NCBI RefSeq assembly: GCF_027857615.1
Contig: NZ_JAQIFT010000010.1
Location: 62,001 to 126,000, forward strand
Reading direction: 5' to 3'
Source: Holtiella tumoricola
GTDB taxonomy: Bacteria > Bacillota > Clostridia > Lachnospirales > Cellulosilyticaceae
DNA length: 64,000 bases
Position 1 is the stretch's first letter; the number at the start of each line of letters is the position of its first letter. The notes below the pieces were generated by a model. It was not told the DNA's origin, searched no databases, and worked only from the letters and a program-made list of their open reading frames with translations. Below, piece by piece: positions 54,322 through 62,446 of this stretch. The position numbers and the translations under genes are program-made.

Positions 54322-54885
54322 ATGAAAACAATCTATATTATGCTTACTAAGACTGAAAGCATCTTTTGTTATTTAATAAAAAAGTATACTCGTGAGCCTT
54401 ATGCTCATGTTTCTTTACTTTTCACAGATGACTTTACACATGGTTATAGTTTTAGCCGCAAAAAAATTCGTAATCCTTTTATTGGTGGGTTTAGATGCGA
54501 AGACTATATCAAATGGGTAGCTGCTTTTCCAAAAACAGAATGTCAAATGTACCGTTTAACTATTAGTGATGTCCAATATGAAAAGCTTACTTCTTTACTT
54601 AGCGAGTTTTGTTTAGAAGAAGAAAAATATAAATATAATATCCTTGGTGTTATTGGACGCCTTTTTAATATCAAGATTCAACCTAAACATAGTTATTTTT
54701 GTTCTCAATTTGTTTCTTACATATTAAGTGAAGCTGGCATTTTAGAATTTAATAAAGAACCTATTCTTACAACTGCCAAAGATTTTAGAACCCACTCTGA
54801 TTTAAATCTGATTTATGAGGGCTTCCTAAATACATTATTAGGTGATCCTAAAGGCCTTATTTTCTGTGATCAACTTGTTTCTTGA
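54322..54885 (+). CDS. permuted papain-like (YiiX/NlpC-P60 superfamily) protein
   Basis: 187 residues, cytoplasmic by sequence. The pattern fits the permuted papain-like fold: a His near the N-terminus (REPYAHVSLLF, about 35) and the Cys nearer the C-terminus (YFCSQFVSYILSEAG, about 131), in reverse order to ordinary NlpC/P60 enzymes. FSRKKIRNPFIGGF and KYNILGVIGRLF are further conserved-looking segments. Family members are amidases or lipid-type hydrolases, often uncharacterised. Start: ATG at 54322, five bases after GGGAGG; an ATG at 54307 overlaps that site. Terminator follows. Confidence 0.75.
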   Translation: MKTIYIMLTKTESIFCYLIKKYTREPYAHVSLLFTDDFTHGYSFSRKKIRNPFIGGFRCEDYIKWVAAFPKTECQMYRLTISDVQYEKLTSLLSEFCLEEEKYKYNILGVIGRLFNIKIQPKHSYFCSQFVSYILSEAGILEFNKEPILTTAKDFRTHSDLNLIYEGFLNTLLGDPKGLIFCDQLVS

Positions 54886-54890
54886 CATAG

Positions 54891-54932
54891 AAAAGGAGCT
54901 ATTACATATCATTTATGTAATAGCTCCTTTTT
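54891..54932. terminator. terminator between the papain-like gene and phnE
   Basis: 17-base perfect inverted repeat AAAAGGAGCTATTACAT / ATGTAATAGCTCCTTTT with a 7-base loop and T-run; convergent genes share it. Confidence 0.9.
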
Positions 54933-54959
54933 AGTATCTATTCTTATTTTCTATTCATT

Positions 54960-55769
54960 TTATCCACGTGCAAGTTTGACACGGATTTTAGATGAAATCC
55001 ATTCTACTATTAATACAAGGATAATAAGTCCTGCTAAGATAGCACCTACTTGATTCCATTTATAAGCATTCATAGCAAAAATCAGTGGTGCACCAATCCC
55101 ACCTGCACCTACTAATCCAAGTACTGTTGCGTCTCTTAAGTTCATATCAAAACGATAAATAATAGTTGATGCAAAATCTGGCATGAGCTGTGGTAGGATG
55201 CCATATTTAATCTTTTGGAAAGTTGTACAACCACTAGCTTCAAAAGATTCAAGAATTTTTGTATCTAAATCCTCAATAGATTCTATATACATTTTTGAAA
55301 CCATACCAATAGATGCAACAGACATGGTTAAAAGTCCTGCAAACGGTCCTGGGCCTGTTACACGTATAAACATTAATCCATAAACAAAAGTCGGAATTGT
55401 TCTGATTGCCATAATAAGTACACGCCCAATAAGAGCAATTGGTTTAGGCACAAGATTTGTTGCACTTAAGAAAGCTATTGGAATAGCTAAAATAGCACCT
55501 ACTATAGTTCCTAGGAAAGCAATACATACTGTTTCTAATAATAAATAAGGCACACCTTGGTTAGTAAAGTTGAAAAGAAGCTGTGTATCTGGGTTAAAAA
55601 TCCCTTTGACAATACTACTTGCTACGCCCATACCTCCGGCTGTAACCCCTTTGAAATTGACTGCAGTACTAGACCATCCAATGAGAATGACAACAATTAA
55701 TACTGAAATAACTTGAAAGATCCATGTTTTTGGTTGTTTGTTAAGCTGTGTTTGAATACGTTCATTCAT
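54960..55769 (-). CDS. phnE: phosphonate-type ABC transporter permease PhnE
   Basis: Inner-membrane permease of the phosphonate/phosphite ABC family. 269 residues with a first helix at about 17-35 and five or six more. The coupling motif that meets the ATPase is SFEASGCTTFQKIKYGILPQLMP (about 170-192), the EAA loop, and YRFDMNLRDATVLGLVGAGGIGAPL is the characteristic C-terminal phnE stretch. The gene itself looks intact and has AAAAGGAGG before the ATG. It is the last gene of a remnant phnC-phnE-phnE operon whose first two genes are broken, so it may be expressed but functionless. Confidence 0.9.
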   Translation of the reverse strand: MNERIQTQLNKQPKTWIFQVISVLIVVILIGWSSTAVNFKGVTAGGMGVASSIVKGIFNPDTQLLFNFTNQGVPYLLLETVCIAFLGTIVGAILAIPIAFLSATNLVPKPIALIGRVLIMAIRTIPTFVYGLMFIRVTGPGPFAGLLTMSVASIGMVSKMYIESIEDLDTKILESFEASGCTTFQKIKYGILPQLMPDFASTIIYRFDMNLRDATVLGLVGAGGIGAPLIFAMNAYKWNQVGAILAGLIILVLIVEWISSKIRVKLARG

Positions 55770-55784
55770 GTTGTTATCCTCCTT

Positions 55785-56593
55785 TTAAGTTAATTTTTTA
55801 CGTAAGTAATGGCTAATACCTTCAATAATCATAACGGTTACGAATAAAGCTACTAGGATCATCCCTACACTTCCATATTCTCTCCAACCAATTTTCTCAT
55901 TAAGGATAAGGCCTAAGCCTTCAGCACCTACATAACCTAAAATAGAGGCATATCTTACATTCCCCTCAAAGCAGAAGAGGCAGTTAGCAATATAACCTGG
56001 TAAAACTTGTGGTACAATAGCAGCAAGGAAAGCCTTTAGTTTTGTAGCACCTGCTGCTTCCATAGCTTCAAAAGCACCCATATCTACTGTTTCAATTTGC
56101 TCATAAAGAATCTTTCCTACATAAGCAAAGGTAAATACAGCAATAGCTGTTGTCCCTGCTAGTGTCCCAAGACCAAAGATGTAAGTTGCAATTAATGCAA
56201 TAACAAGGGTCGGCAAAGTTCTTACTAAGCTTAAGAAAAGACGAGATAGACTAATAACTACACGACTTTTTACTACGTTGCTCGCTGCAATAATTGAAAA
56301 AGGAATAGCTAATAGTGAACCTATTACTGAACCTAATAAAGACATTTTAATAGTGTCAAATAGAGGTCCCCAAATACTATTCATATAATCTAAATTTGGT
56401 GGAAACATTTGCTCTAAAATAACAAAAAACTGCTTCCCTCTTTTTATAAGTACAGTTAAATTAAACCCTGTCACATCAATAGCAATCCATGAAGCAATAT
56501 GACAAGTGGCATACGTGAGCGTTTCTCACTGACTACCTTTCCATCAGAGAGAGTAATCTTTTTAGGTGGAAATATTTTGTCATACAGGCTCAT
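55785..56593 (-). pseudogene. phnE1, phosphonate-type permease with N-terminal frameshift
   Basis: Second phnE-type permease. From the ATG at 56593 the frame reads SLYDKIFPPKKITLSDGKVV and onward, the usual phnE start, then becomes nonsense and stops near 56475. The rest of the protein, from ASWIAIDVTGFNLTVLIKRG to the C-terminus at 55785, continues in another frame, with intact EAA loop (AFEAMEAAGATKLKAFLAAIVPQVLPG) and the phnE C-terminal motif NVRYASILGYVGAEGLG. The break lies near 56498, within the first membrane helix; one missing base (or 1+3n) would explain it. It overlaps the phnC fragment by 14 bases, the normal coupling. Confidence 0.75.
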
Positions 56594-56903
56594 TGTATCC
56601 CCTCCATTGTATCTGGTCCTGTCCTCCATAAATACGATCTAAGACTTCACTTGTTACCTCTTTACTTGGTCCATCATATATAATTTTTCCACCTCTCACA
56701 CCTATTACACGGTCTGCATATTCAAAGGCTAAGTCTACATGATGGATATTAATAAGTACAGAGATGTTCATCTCTCTATTGATACGTCTGAAGTTATTTA
56801 TAACTTGTTTTGCAGTTACTGGGTCAAGGGCTGCAATTGGCTCATCCGATAAGATAATCTTCGGATCTTGTGCCAGTGTACGAGCAAGTGTATAAATACC
56901 CAA
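56580..56903 (-). pseudogene. phnC, 3' fragment of phosphonate transporter ATPase
   Basis: Only the C-terminal 107 residues of a PhnC-type ATPase remain: ARTLAQDPKIILSDEPIAALDP is the Walker B and D-loop, followed by INIHHVDLAFEYADRVIGVRGGKII with the switch His. Walker A, the Q-loop and the LSGGQ signature (about 150 residues) are absent. Upstream of about 56915 the same frame hits a stop and no phnC-like sequence is found before the terminator at 57013. The binding protein gene phnD is also absent. The break point looks like a deletion that joined phnC to unrelated DNA. Confidence 0.85.
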
Positions 56904-57012
56904 AGCACAAGAGATTTTAGTAAAGTTTTATGCAAAAAAATGAGATTTTACATATTTTTAACGTAGCGTTCGATAATAGAAAAACATTACATAACCTATG
57001 TTAATAAATTAA

Positions 57013-57047
57013 AAGGGATGTTGACTTTATCGCATTCAACATCCCTT
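57013..57047 (-). terminator. intrinsic terminator of the cyclase-family gene
   Basis: Perfect inverted repeat AAGGGATGTTG / CAACATCCCTT with a 13-base loop; on the minus strand TTTTAATTTATT follows. It lies 30 bases after the stop at 57077, so the phn fragment beyond it has no visible promoter. Confidence 0.85.
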
Positions 57048-57076
57048 CTCTCTTTATTCTTATAAGTTCTTGTTTT

Positions 57077-57661
57077 CTATTCTTCATCTTCAGGTTGTAC
57101 AGCAACAACTCTACAACGAACCCCTGTTGCCTCAGGATCATCTTGCCACATGGTAAGCATTTTACATACTACATCAGGTTTAATCTTATCTAAGTTCTTT
57201 AGATTTTCGATAACATAGATTCCTTTAGCTTCACACATCTTTTCTGCCTCTATATGCTCATGATTACGACGAATATCTTGTGTGTCTAAGCCAATAAAAC
57301 TTACTCTACAATCAATTAATTCCTCGATAAGTTCCCAAGATAGAACAGGACTTTCTCTAAAGTACAGCCCACTTCCATATGGGTGTTTTTCAATAGTTCC
57401 TGTTCGTATTAAGACAAAGTCCCCTGGCTTCACATAATCTAGATCTACATCATCACTTGTAATTTCTTTTCCTTGAACATGGCTAACATCTAATAGAACC
57501 CCTCTGGTTTGCATATATTCAAGAGGAACATTAGGTCTATCGTACACATCAAAATGTGTTCCTACATGACCCATAACAATTTCTTTTTTCAATTGGGATT
57601 GTGCCCACTGATAAGCTTTGTTTGTTTTTCTTACTGTTAATGTTAAGTCTATATATTTCAT
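57077..57661 (-). CDS. cyclase family protein (kynurenine formamidase-like hydrolase)
   Basis: 194-residue metal-dependent hydrolase of the cyclase/KynB family. The metal motif HVGTHFDVYDRP (about 32-43) corresponds to HxGTHxDxP, and LDTQDIRRNHEHIEAEK (about 123-139) supplies the second His/Glu set. DFVLIRTG is the preceding strand. The family includes arylformamidases and several uncharacterised lactone or amide hydrolases; I cannot choose the substrate. Binding site is weak (AAGATAAGAGATGAAGAT). It lies in the same strand run as the antiporter upstream (122-base gap). Confidence 0.85.
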   Translation of the reverse strand: MKYIDLTLTVRKTNKAYQWAQSQLKKEIVMGHVGTHFDVYDRPNVPLEYMQTRGVLLDVSHVQGKEITSDDVDLDYVKPGDFVLIRTGTIEKHPYGSGLYFRESPVLSWELIEELIDCRVSFIGLDTQDIRRNHEHIEAEKMCEAKGIYVIENLKNLDKIKPDVVCKMLTMWQDDPEATGVRCRVVAVQPEDEE

Positions 57662-57783
57662 ATCTTCATCTCTTATCTTTGTAGTTTTCTATCTTTTACT
57701 TCACATTACAGTATACCAAAATCTTACTGATAAAGTCTAGTTAAGTTAGTTTTTTGAACATTAATAGATGATTATATAAATTC

Positions 57784-59013
57784 TTACATAGCTACACCAT
57801 TCCGCTCCTGCATTTCTCCTGACCATTTGAAGGCTTGTTTAGCTACAAATACAGCAATTACTTCATTGATAACAGCAGCTGCTGCTATTGTTCCTTGAAT
57901 AATCTGAGCACATTCAGGTGCTGGCCCACTTAATATACCAACTGCAATGCCTGTAAAAACTAAGGATACTCCTGAATGAGGTAAAAGTGTGAATCCAAGG
58001 TACTTTCTTACTGGCTCAGGTGCCTTCATCACCTTTCCCCCTAATGTTGCTCCTCCTATTTTACCTACTGCACGTGCGCCAATATAAATGATTGTAAACA
58101 GCCCTGCACCAAATATAAGATGATAATCAAGAGGTGCACCTAAATTTAGAATAGCACAGATTAAACTTATGCCTAATACAGGTTGGAAAGCCTCTAGTAT
58201 AGCTTCTAAGCGCTCTTCAGGCACCATATTGGCAAAAGTTGCTGTAAACGCCATACCTATAAGCATAAAGTTCAGTACAGATCTTTCAAAAATAAATTTG
58301 TTGATTCCAAATCCAATAGCTGTTGCTAATAAAATAAATAAAATAGTTAATGCCAAAGTGGATCCTTTAGGCCTATCGTTTTTAAGAACTACACCACCTA
58401 GAAGCCCTACTAAACATCCTACAACTAATGGTAGTAATACCACTAAAAGAATCATATAAGCTGGTAACTTTTGTGTTGAAATATTAGCCGATACAATGCC
58501 CATTACTGTAAAGAATACTGTTACACCGACTAAGTCATCTAGAGCGGCCATGGGAATAAGCGTTTTAGTAACAGGCCCATCTGTCTTATATTCATTTACA
58601 ATAGATAAAGCTGGTGCTGGCGCGGTAGCAAGAGCAATTCCACCAAAGATTACAGCTAAATAAATTGGGATATTCATAAAGTAAAAGACTATACCAAAGA
58701 CTAAGGATACAATGAAAAAAGTTCCTAGTGATTGCATTAAAGTAATCATTATAATTTGCTTTCCTGACTTTTTAATACGTTTCCATATTAATTCACTACC
58801 AATCAATACACCCACTGCACATTCAAAGATATGCATGAGTATTTCATACCAACCTGCTTTCATAACCTCTTGACTTAATAACCCAATAGCATGAGGCCCA
58901 AAAACCATTCCGGCTATAAGCCATCCTAAAATAGCAGGCATTTTCATTTTGGTCATTAACTTACCTGTTCCAAAACCGATAACAACGAGTAAAAGAAATC
59001 TCACTAAATCCAT
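57784..59013 (-). CDS. cation:proton antiporter (CPA2-type, Na+/H+ exchanger domain)
   Basis: 409-residue membrane antiporter with about 12 helices (VRFLLLVVIGFGTGKLM, AILGWLIAGMVFGPHAIGLL at the start). The ion-site acids are in PMAALDDLVGVTVFFTV (about 155-171), and APALSIVNEYKTDG precedes them. LPHSGVSLVFTGIAVG is a further conserved stretch. It is 15 bases after a TetR gene, on the same strand, so the pair is an operon. It is not closely similar to the fluoride-riboswitch antiporter at 25715. GAAGGTAT precedes the ATG. Confidence 0.9.
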   Translation of the reverse strand: MDLVRFLLLVVIGFGTGKLMTKMKMPAILGWLIAGMVFGPHAIGLLSQEVMKAGWYEILMHIFECAVGVLIGSELIWKRIKKSGKQIIMITLMQSLGTFFIVSLVFGIVFYFMNIPIYLAVIFGGIALATAPAPALSIVNEYKTDGPVTKTLIPMAALDDLVGVTVFFTVMGIVSANISTQKLPAYMILLVVLLPLVVGCLVGLLGGVVLKNDRPKGSTLALTILFILLATAIGFGINKFIFERSVLNFMLIGMAFTATFANMVPEERLEAILEAFQPVLGISLICAILNLGAPLDYHLIFGAGLFTIIYIGARAVGKIGGATLGGKVMKAPEPVRKYLGFTLLPHSGVSLVFTGIAVGILSGPAPECAQIIQGTIAAAAVINEVIAVFVAKQAFKWSGEMQERNGVAM

Positions 59014-59028
59014 TAATATACCTTCTTT

Positions 59029-59646
59029 CTATTTACCAATACCATATAATAATAAATCAATTGATTTTTTCATTTTCTTCTCATGTAATTCTAAACGTTC
59101 TTGCTCTGTATAATCTGACATCTCTTCACTTTCAAACGTGCTATTATAAAATTCACTGAAGGACATAATATATTCAATAGCCTCTTCCTTTGTAATATCT
59201 TCTCTTAACTCTACTAAGTTAAGAAATTCTCTAAGAAAACTTCTATTAAAGGCATCTAGTTGTACTTTTCTTTGTTTCACTTCAGCTCTAAGGTGAGATG
59301 GTGTCTGGAATAATGCAATACTAAAAATATGAGCAAGCTCAGGGTGATCCTTAAAAAACGCACATCTTACCTTCATAAAGGAATCCATTGTAGCATCACG
59401 ATCCTCAGGTATGAAGCAAATATTCTCTTCTAGATACTGATACATTTTAGAAAAGCATTCTTCTACACAAGCTAAAAAGACTTGGTCTACATTCCCAAAA
59501 TAATGGTAAATCAATCCCTTAGAAATTCCATTCTCATTACAAATAGTATTGATAGAGGTTTCACTGTAATTTTTAGTTCCATATTCTTTTAATGCTGCTT
59601 GCAAAATACGATTACGGCTTTTCTCATTTTGCTCTTCACGTTTCAT
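59029..59646 (-). CDS. TetR family regulator of the antiporter operon
   Basis: 205 residues from the ATG at 59646, chosen since GGAGGAG lies 9 bases before it (the longer frame begins at 59664). Helix-turn-helix: ILQAALKEYGTKNYSETSINTICNENGISKGLIYHYFGNVDQVFLACVEE (about 14-62), a classical TetR N-domain. The C-terminal domain is helical and ligand-binding (HIFSIALFQTPSHLRAEVKQRK). Two spaced palindromes just upstream of the gene look like its own operators, so it probably represses itself and the antiporter. Confidence 0.92.
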   Translation of the reverse strand: MKREEQNEKSRNRILQAALKEYGTKNYSETSINTICNENGISKGLIYHYFGNVDQVFLACVEECFSKMYQYLEENICFIPEDRDATMDSFMKVRCAFFKDHPELAHIFSIALFQTPSHLRAEVKQRKVQLDAFNRSFLREFLNLVELREDITKEEAIEYIMSFSEFYNSTFESEEMSDYTEQERLELHEKKMKKSIDLLLYGIGK

Positions 59647-59666
59647 AATTAATTGCTCCTCCATTT

Positions 59667-59715
59667 TAGACCTATAGGTCTATTTTATTTTCCAACATTT
59701 AGACCTCTAAGTCAA
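59667..59715. promoter_or_regulatory. two spaced TetR operator-like palindromes
   Basis: TAGACCTATAGGTCTA (59667-59682) is a perfect 16-base palindrome; TAGACCTCTAAGTCAA (59700-59715) is a weaker copy of the same motif. Their centres are 33 bases apart, three helical turns. On the minus strand the weaker copy includes TTGACT, a -35-like box, and the perfect copy falls near the expected start, so binding would block the TetR-antiporter promoter. Confidence 0.65.
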
Positions 59716-59754
59716 TATTTAATTTTCTATTATTTTAAATTTAAAAATACAAAA

Positions 59755-59785
59755 ATGAGGCTCTCCCCCCTAAGGATAGCCTCAT
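59755..59785 (-). terminator. intrinsic terminator of purA
   Basis: ATGAGGCT (59755-59762) pairs with AGCCTCAT (59778-59785), 15-base loop; on the minus strand TTTTTG follows. It lies 52 bases after the purA stop, past the short tandem repeats. Confidence 0.75.
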
Positions 59786-59790
59786 ACTTT

Positions 59791-59834
59791 TACACACTGT
59801 TTAATTTATACACACTGTTTAATTTATACACACT
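59791..59834. repeat. 18-base tandem repeat
   Basis: TACACACTGTTTAATTTA occurs twice exactly (59791-59808, 59809-59826), followed by TACACACT of a third unit. It lies between the purA stop and its terminator. Probably replication slippage; no function seen. Confidence 0.85.
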
Positions 59835-59836
59835 TT

Positions 59837-61123
59837 TTATTTGACATTTCTCATGATAATGTCTTCACGTTTTGGACCATTTGAAACCATAGTTACTGGG
59901 TAACCAAGTTGCTCCTCAACAAACTCTACATATTTTCTAGCATTTTCTGGAAGGTCTTCGTAGTTTCTAATACCACTAATATCGCATTTCCATCCATCTA
60001 AATAAGTTAAAACTGGTTTTGCTTTATTAAGTTTTGGTGTACATGGGAATACATCTGTTACTTCACCATCAATTTCATATCCAGTACATACTGGAATTTT
60101 GTCTAAGTAACCTAATACATCTAGTAATGATAAAGCTACATCTGTTGTACCATGAAGCATACATCCGTATTTTGTTGCTACTACGTCAAACCATCCCATA
60201 CGACGTGGACGACCTGTTGTCGCTCCGTACTCACCACAGTCTCCTCCACGTTTTCTAAGTTCTTCAGCTTCTTCACCAAAGATCTCACTTACAAAAGCTC
60301 CAGCCCCTACTGCTGAAGAGTAAGATTTAACAACAGTTACAATTTTCTCAATTGCATGTGGTGGGATACTTGCTCCTACTGTTGCAAAACCTGCAAGAGG
60401 TGATGAAGAAGTAACATATGGATAGATACCATTATCTGTATCTTTTAACGCTCCAAGTTGTCCTTCAAGTAAAATATTTTTGCCTGCTTTCATTGCATCA
60501 TTTAAATAATAAGCAATGTTTGTTACCATTGGTTCAAGACGTTCACGATATTTAATCACTTCATCAAAAATTTCTTTTGGATCAAGTAAGCTTGCCCCAT
60601 TATAAAGTGCACTAATCATTTGGTTTTTAATTTCGCATACTTTTTCTAAACGTTCCATAAGGATTTCATCATCGAACATTTCACCAACTTGTACACCAAT
60701 TTTTAAGTATTTATCTGAATAGAATGGCGCAATACCTGATTTTGTTGAACCAAAGCTTTTAGCCCCTAATCTTTCTTCTTCTAATTCATCAAGACGTACA
60801 TGATATGGCATTAAAATCTGTGCACGGTCAGATACTAGAATGTTTGGCATTGGAACCCCGCGACTTGTAAGACCATCTAATTCTGCAAATAATTTACTTA
60901 AATCAAGTGCAACACCTTGTCCAATAATATTTACTACATCTTTTCTAAATACACCTGATGGTAAAAGATGTAAAGCAAATTTTCCATACTCATTAATAAT
61001 TGTGTGACCTGCATTCGCCCCACCTTGGAAGCGGATGATAATATCTGCATCTCCTGCTAATAAGTCTGTTACCTTACCTTTTCCTTCATCGCCCCAGTTT
61101 CCACCTACAATTGCACTAACCAT
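59837..61123 (-). CDS. purA: adenylosuccinate synthetase
   Basis: GTP-dependent enzyme joining IMP and aspartate, first committed step to AMP. The P-loop-like GGNWGDEGKGKVTDLLA (about 8-24) and IRFQGGANAGHTI (about 34-46) hold the catalytic Asp and His. GQLGALKDTDNGIYPYVTSSSPLAG and TTGRPRRMGWFD are IMP- and GTP-site segments. The length of 428 is normal. GTAGGAGGTACATGTAA precedes the ATG. The upstream spacer contains TATAAGTATAA repeats near a possible promoter (TTATAC, 18 bases, TATGAT). No purine gene adjoins it; hydF is the upstream neighbour. Confidence 0.97.
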   Translation of the reverse strand: MVSAIVGGNWGDEGKGKVTDLLAGDADIIIRFQGGANAGHTIINEYGKFALHLLPSGVFRKDVVNIIGQGVALDLSKLFAELDGLTSRGVPMPNILVSDRAQILMPYHVRLDELEEERLGAKSFGSTKSGIAPFYSDKYLKIGVQVGEMFDDEILMERLEKVCEIKNQMISALYNGASLLDPKEIFDEVIKYRERLEPMVTNIAYYLNDAMKAGKNILLEGQLGALKDTDNGIYPYVTSSSPLAGFATVGASIPPHAIEKIVTVVKSYSSAVGAGAFVSEIFGEEAEELRKRGGDCGEYGATTGRPRRMGWFDVVATKYGCMLHGTTDVALSLLDVLGYLDKIPVCTGYEIDGEVTDVFPCTPKLNKAKPVLTYLDGWKCDISGIRNYEDLPENARKYVEFVEEQLGYPVTMVSNGPKREDIIMRNVK

Positions 61124-61174
61124 TTACATGTACCTCCTACACTGTTGTTGTCTTTATCATACTATAAATCCATC

Positions 61175-61251
61175 TATAAGTATAATTACCATTTTTTATT
61201 AGTATTATAAGTTATACTTATACCATAACTTTATGCTATAAGTATAACTTA
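61175..61251. repeat. TATAAGTATAA repeat cluster upstream of purA
   Basis: Three copies of TATAAGTATAA or its complement: 61175-61185, 61208-61222 (inverted) and 61237-61251. The last two make a 15-base perfect inverted repeat around 14 bases. The copy at 61175 overlaps the possible -35 of purA. This might be an operator for purA or a termination/processing stem after hydF; no T-run follows on the minus strand. Confidence 0.55.
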
Positions 61252-61270
61252 ATGAAATAGCCTTACTTTA

Positions 61271-62434
61271 CTATGGAATCCATACTTTATCTAGTATTCC
61301 TGATAAATAAGCAAGTACTATACCAAAATTTGTAATGGGTACTTGTTGTAACTTTGCACCTTTTAATCTAGTCTTAATTTGTTTAGGAGTATGCATGCAA
61401 CCTCCACATTGAATAACTAGCGCATAAGCAGACAGATCCTCCGGGAAACTATTCCCACATACATTTTCAAACTGAATTTCTACCTGTGTCTGCTTCTTAA
61501 TGGCCTGAGGAATTTTACATCTTGCAATATCCCCATGTAAAGGATTATGACTACAACTTTCTGCAATAAGCACTTTATCTCCTGACTTTAATTGCTTTAA
61601 TGCATAAACGCCTTCTACATATTGCTCTAGATCACCTTTCCGCCTTGCCATTAATATAGAGAAAGAAGTAAGTGGTATGGATTTTGGACATACTTCATAT
61701 ACCTCACTAAAAATTTGTGAGTCTGTAATAATCAAATCAGGTGGTTCTTTTAAAGATGTTAATGTTTCTTCTAGTGTTTCTTTTGTGGTCATAATAGGAA
61801 TGGCATGTGCATCTAAAATTTCTCTTAATATCTGAACTTGTGGCAGGATAAGTCGCCCTTTAGGTGCTTGCAAATCCTGTGGCATCACTAATAATACCCT
61901 ATCTCCCACTCCCACCTTATCACCTATACACTTTGGTTCTTCCATCTGCATGAGTTTATTCGTAATAGCTACCTTTAATGTATCTATTCCTATTTGATCT
62001 TTTGCACTAATTGTAATACTTTCTTTTATCTCTATACCTTTATTTTCTTCTATTATATACTTATTATACACAATAAGATAAGGTGTTTTTGCTTGGTCCA
62101 GTTGCAATAACACTTGTTGTTCTTCTTCCTCTAGCTCTTCTTCCTTAGTTATCCATAATACTAGGTCTACTTGCCTTAACATCTCCATTGCCTTTTGTAT
62201 CCTTAGTCCTCCTAGTGTACCTTCATCATCTAAACCTGGAGTATCCACAAATACAATCGGTCCTAATGGATGCCACTCTTTACTCTTATGTACAATATCT
62301 GTAGTTGTTCCTGCAATTGGAGATACAATCGACAGCTCTTGGTCAAGTAATACATTCATCAATGTAGATTTTCCTGCATTTCTTTTTCCAAATAGTCCTA
62401 TATGGAGTTGATTTCCTTTCGGGGTTTGTTGCAT
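61271..62434 (-). CDS. hydF: [FeFe]-hydrogenase maturation GTPase HydF
   Basis: Scaffold on which the two-iron part of the H-cluster is assembled before transfer to the hydrogenase. 387 residues: N-terminal Era-like GTPase (GKRNAGKST at about 16-24, DTPGLDDEG as G3, YNKY as a G4-like motif), a dimerisation domain and a C-terminal iron-sulfur domain with ESCSHNPLHGD and CGGCMHTPKQI, whose His and three Cys bind a [4Fe-4S] cluster. AAGGAGG lies 7 bases before the ATG at 62434 (the frame opens two codons earlier with GTG). It is 12 bases after hydG. Confidence 0.95.
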   Translation of the reverse strand: MQQTPKGNQLHIGLFGKRNAGKSTLMNVLLDQELSIVSPIAGTTTDIVHKSKEWHPLGPIVFVDTPGLDDEGTLGGLRIQKAMEMLRQVDLVLWITKEEELEEEEQQVLLQLDQAKTPYLIVYNKYIIEENKGIEIKESITISAKDQIGIDTLKVAITNKLMQMEEPKCIGDKVGVGDRVLLVMPQDLQAPKGRLILPQVQILREILDAHAIPIMTTKETLEETLTSLKEPPDLIITDSQIFSEVYEVCPKSIPLTSFSILMARRKGDLEQYVEGVYALKQLKSGDKVLIAESCSHNPLHGDIARCKIPQAIKKQTQVEIQFENVCGNSFPEDLSAYALVIQCGGCMHTPKQIKTRLKGAKLQQVPITNFGIVLAYLSGILDKVWIP

Positions 62435-62446
62435 ATACACGCCTCC

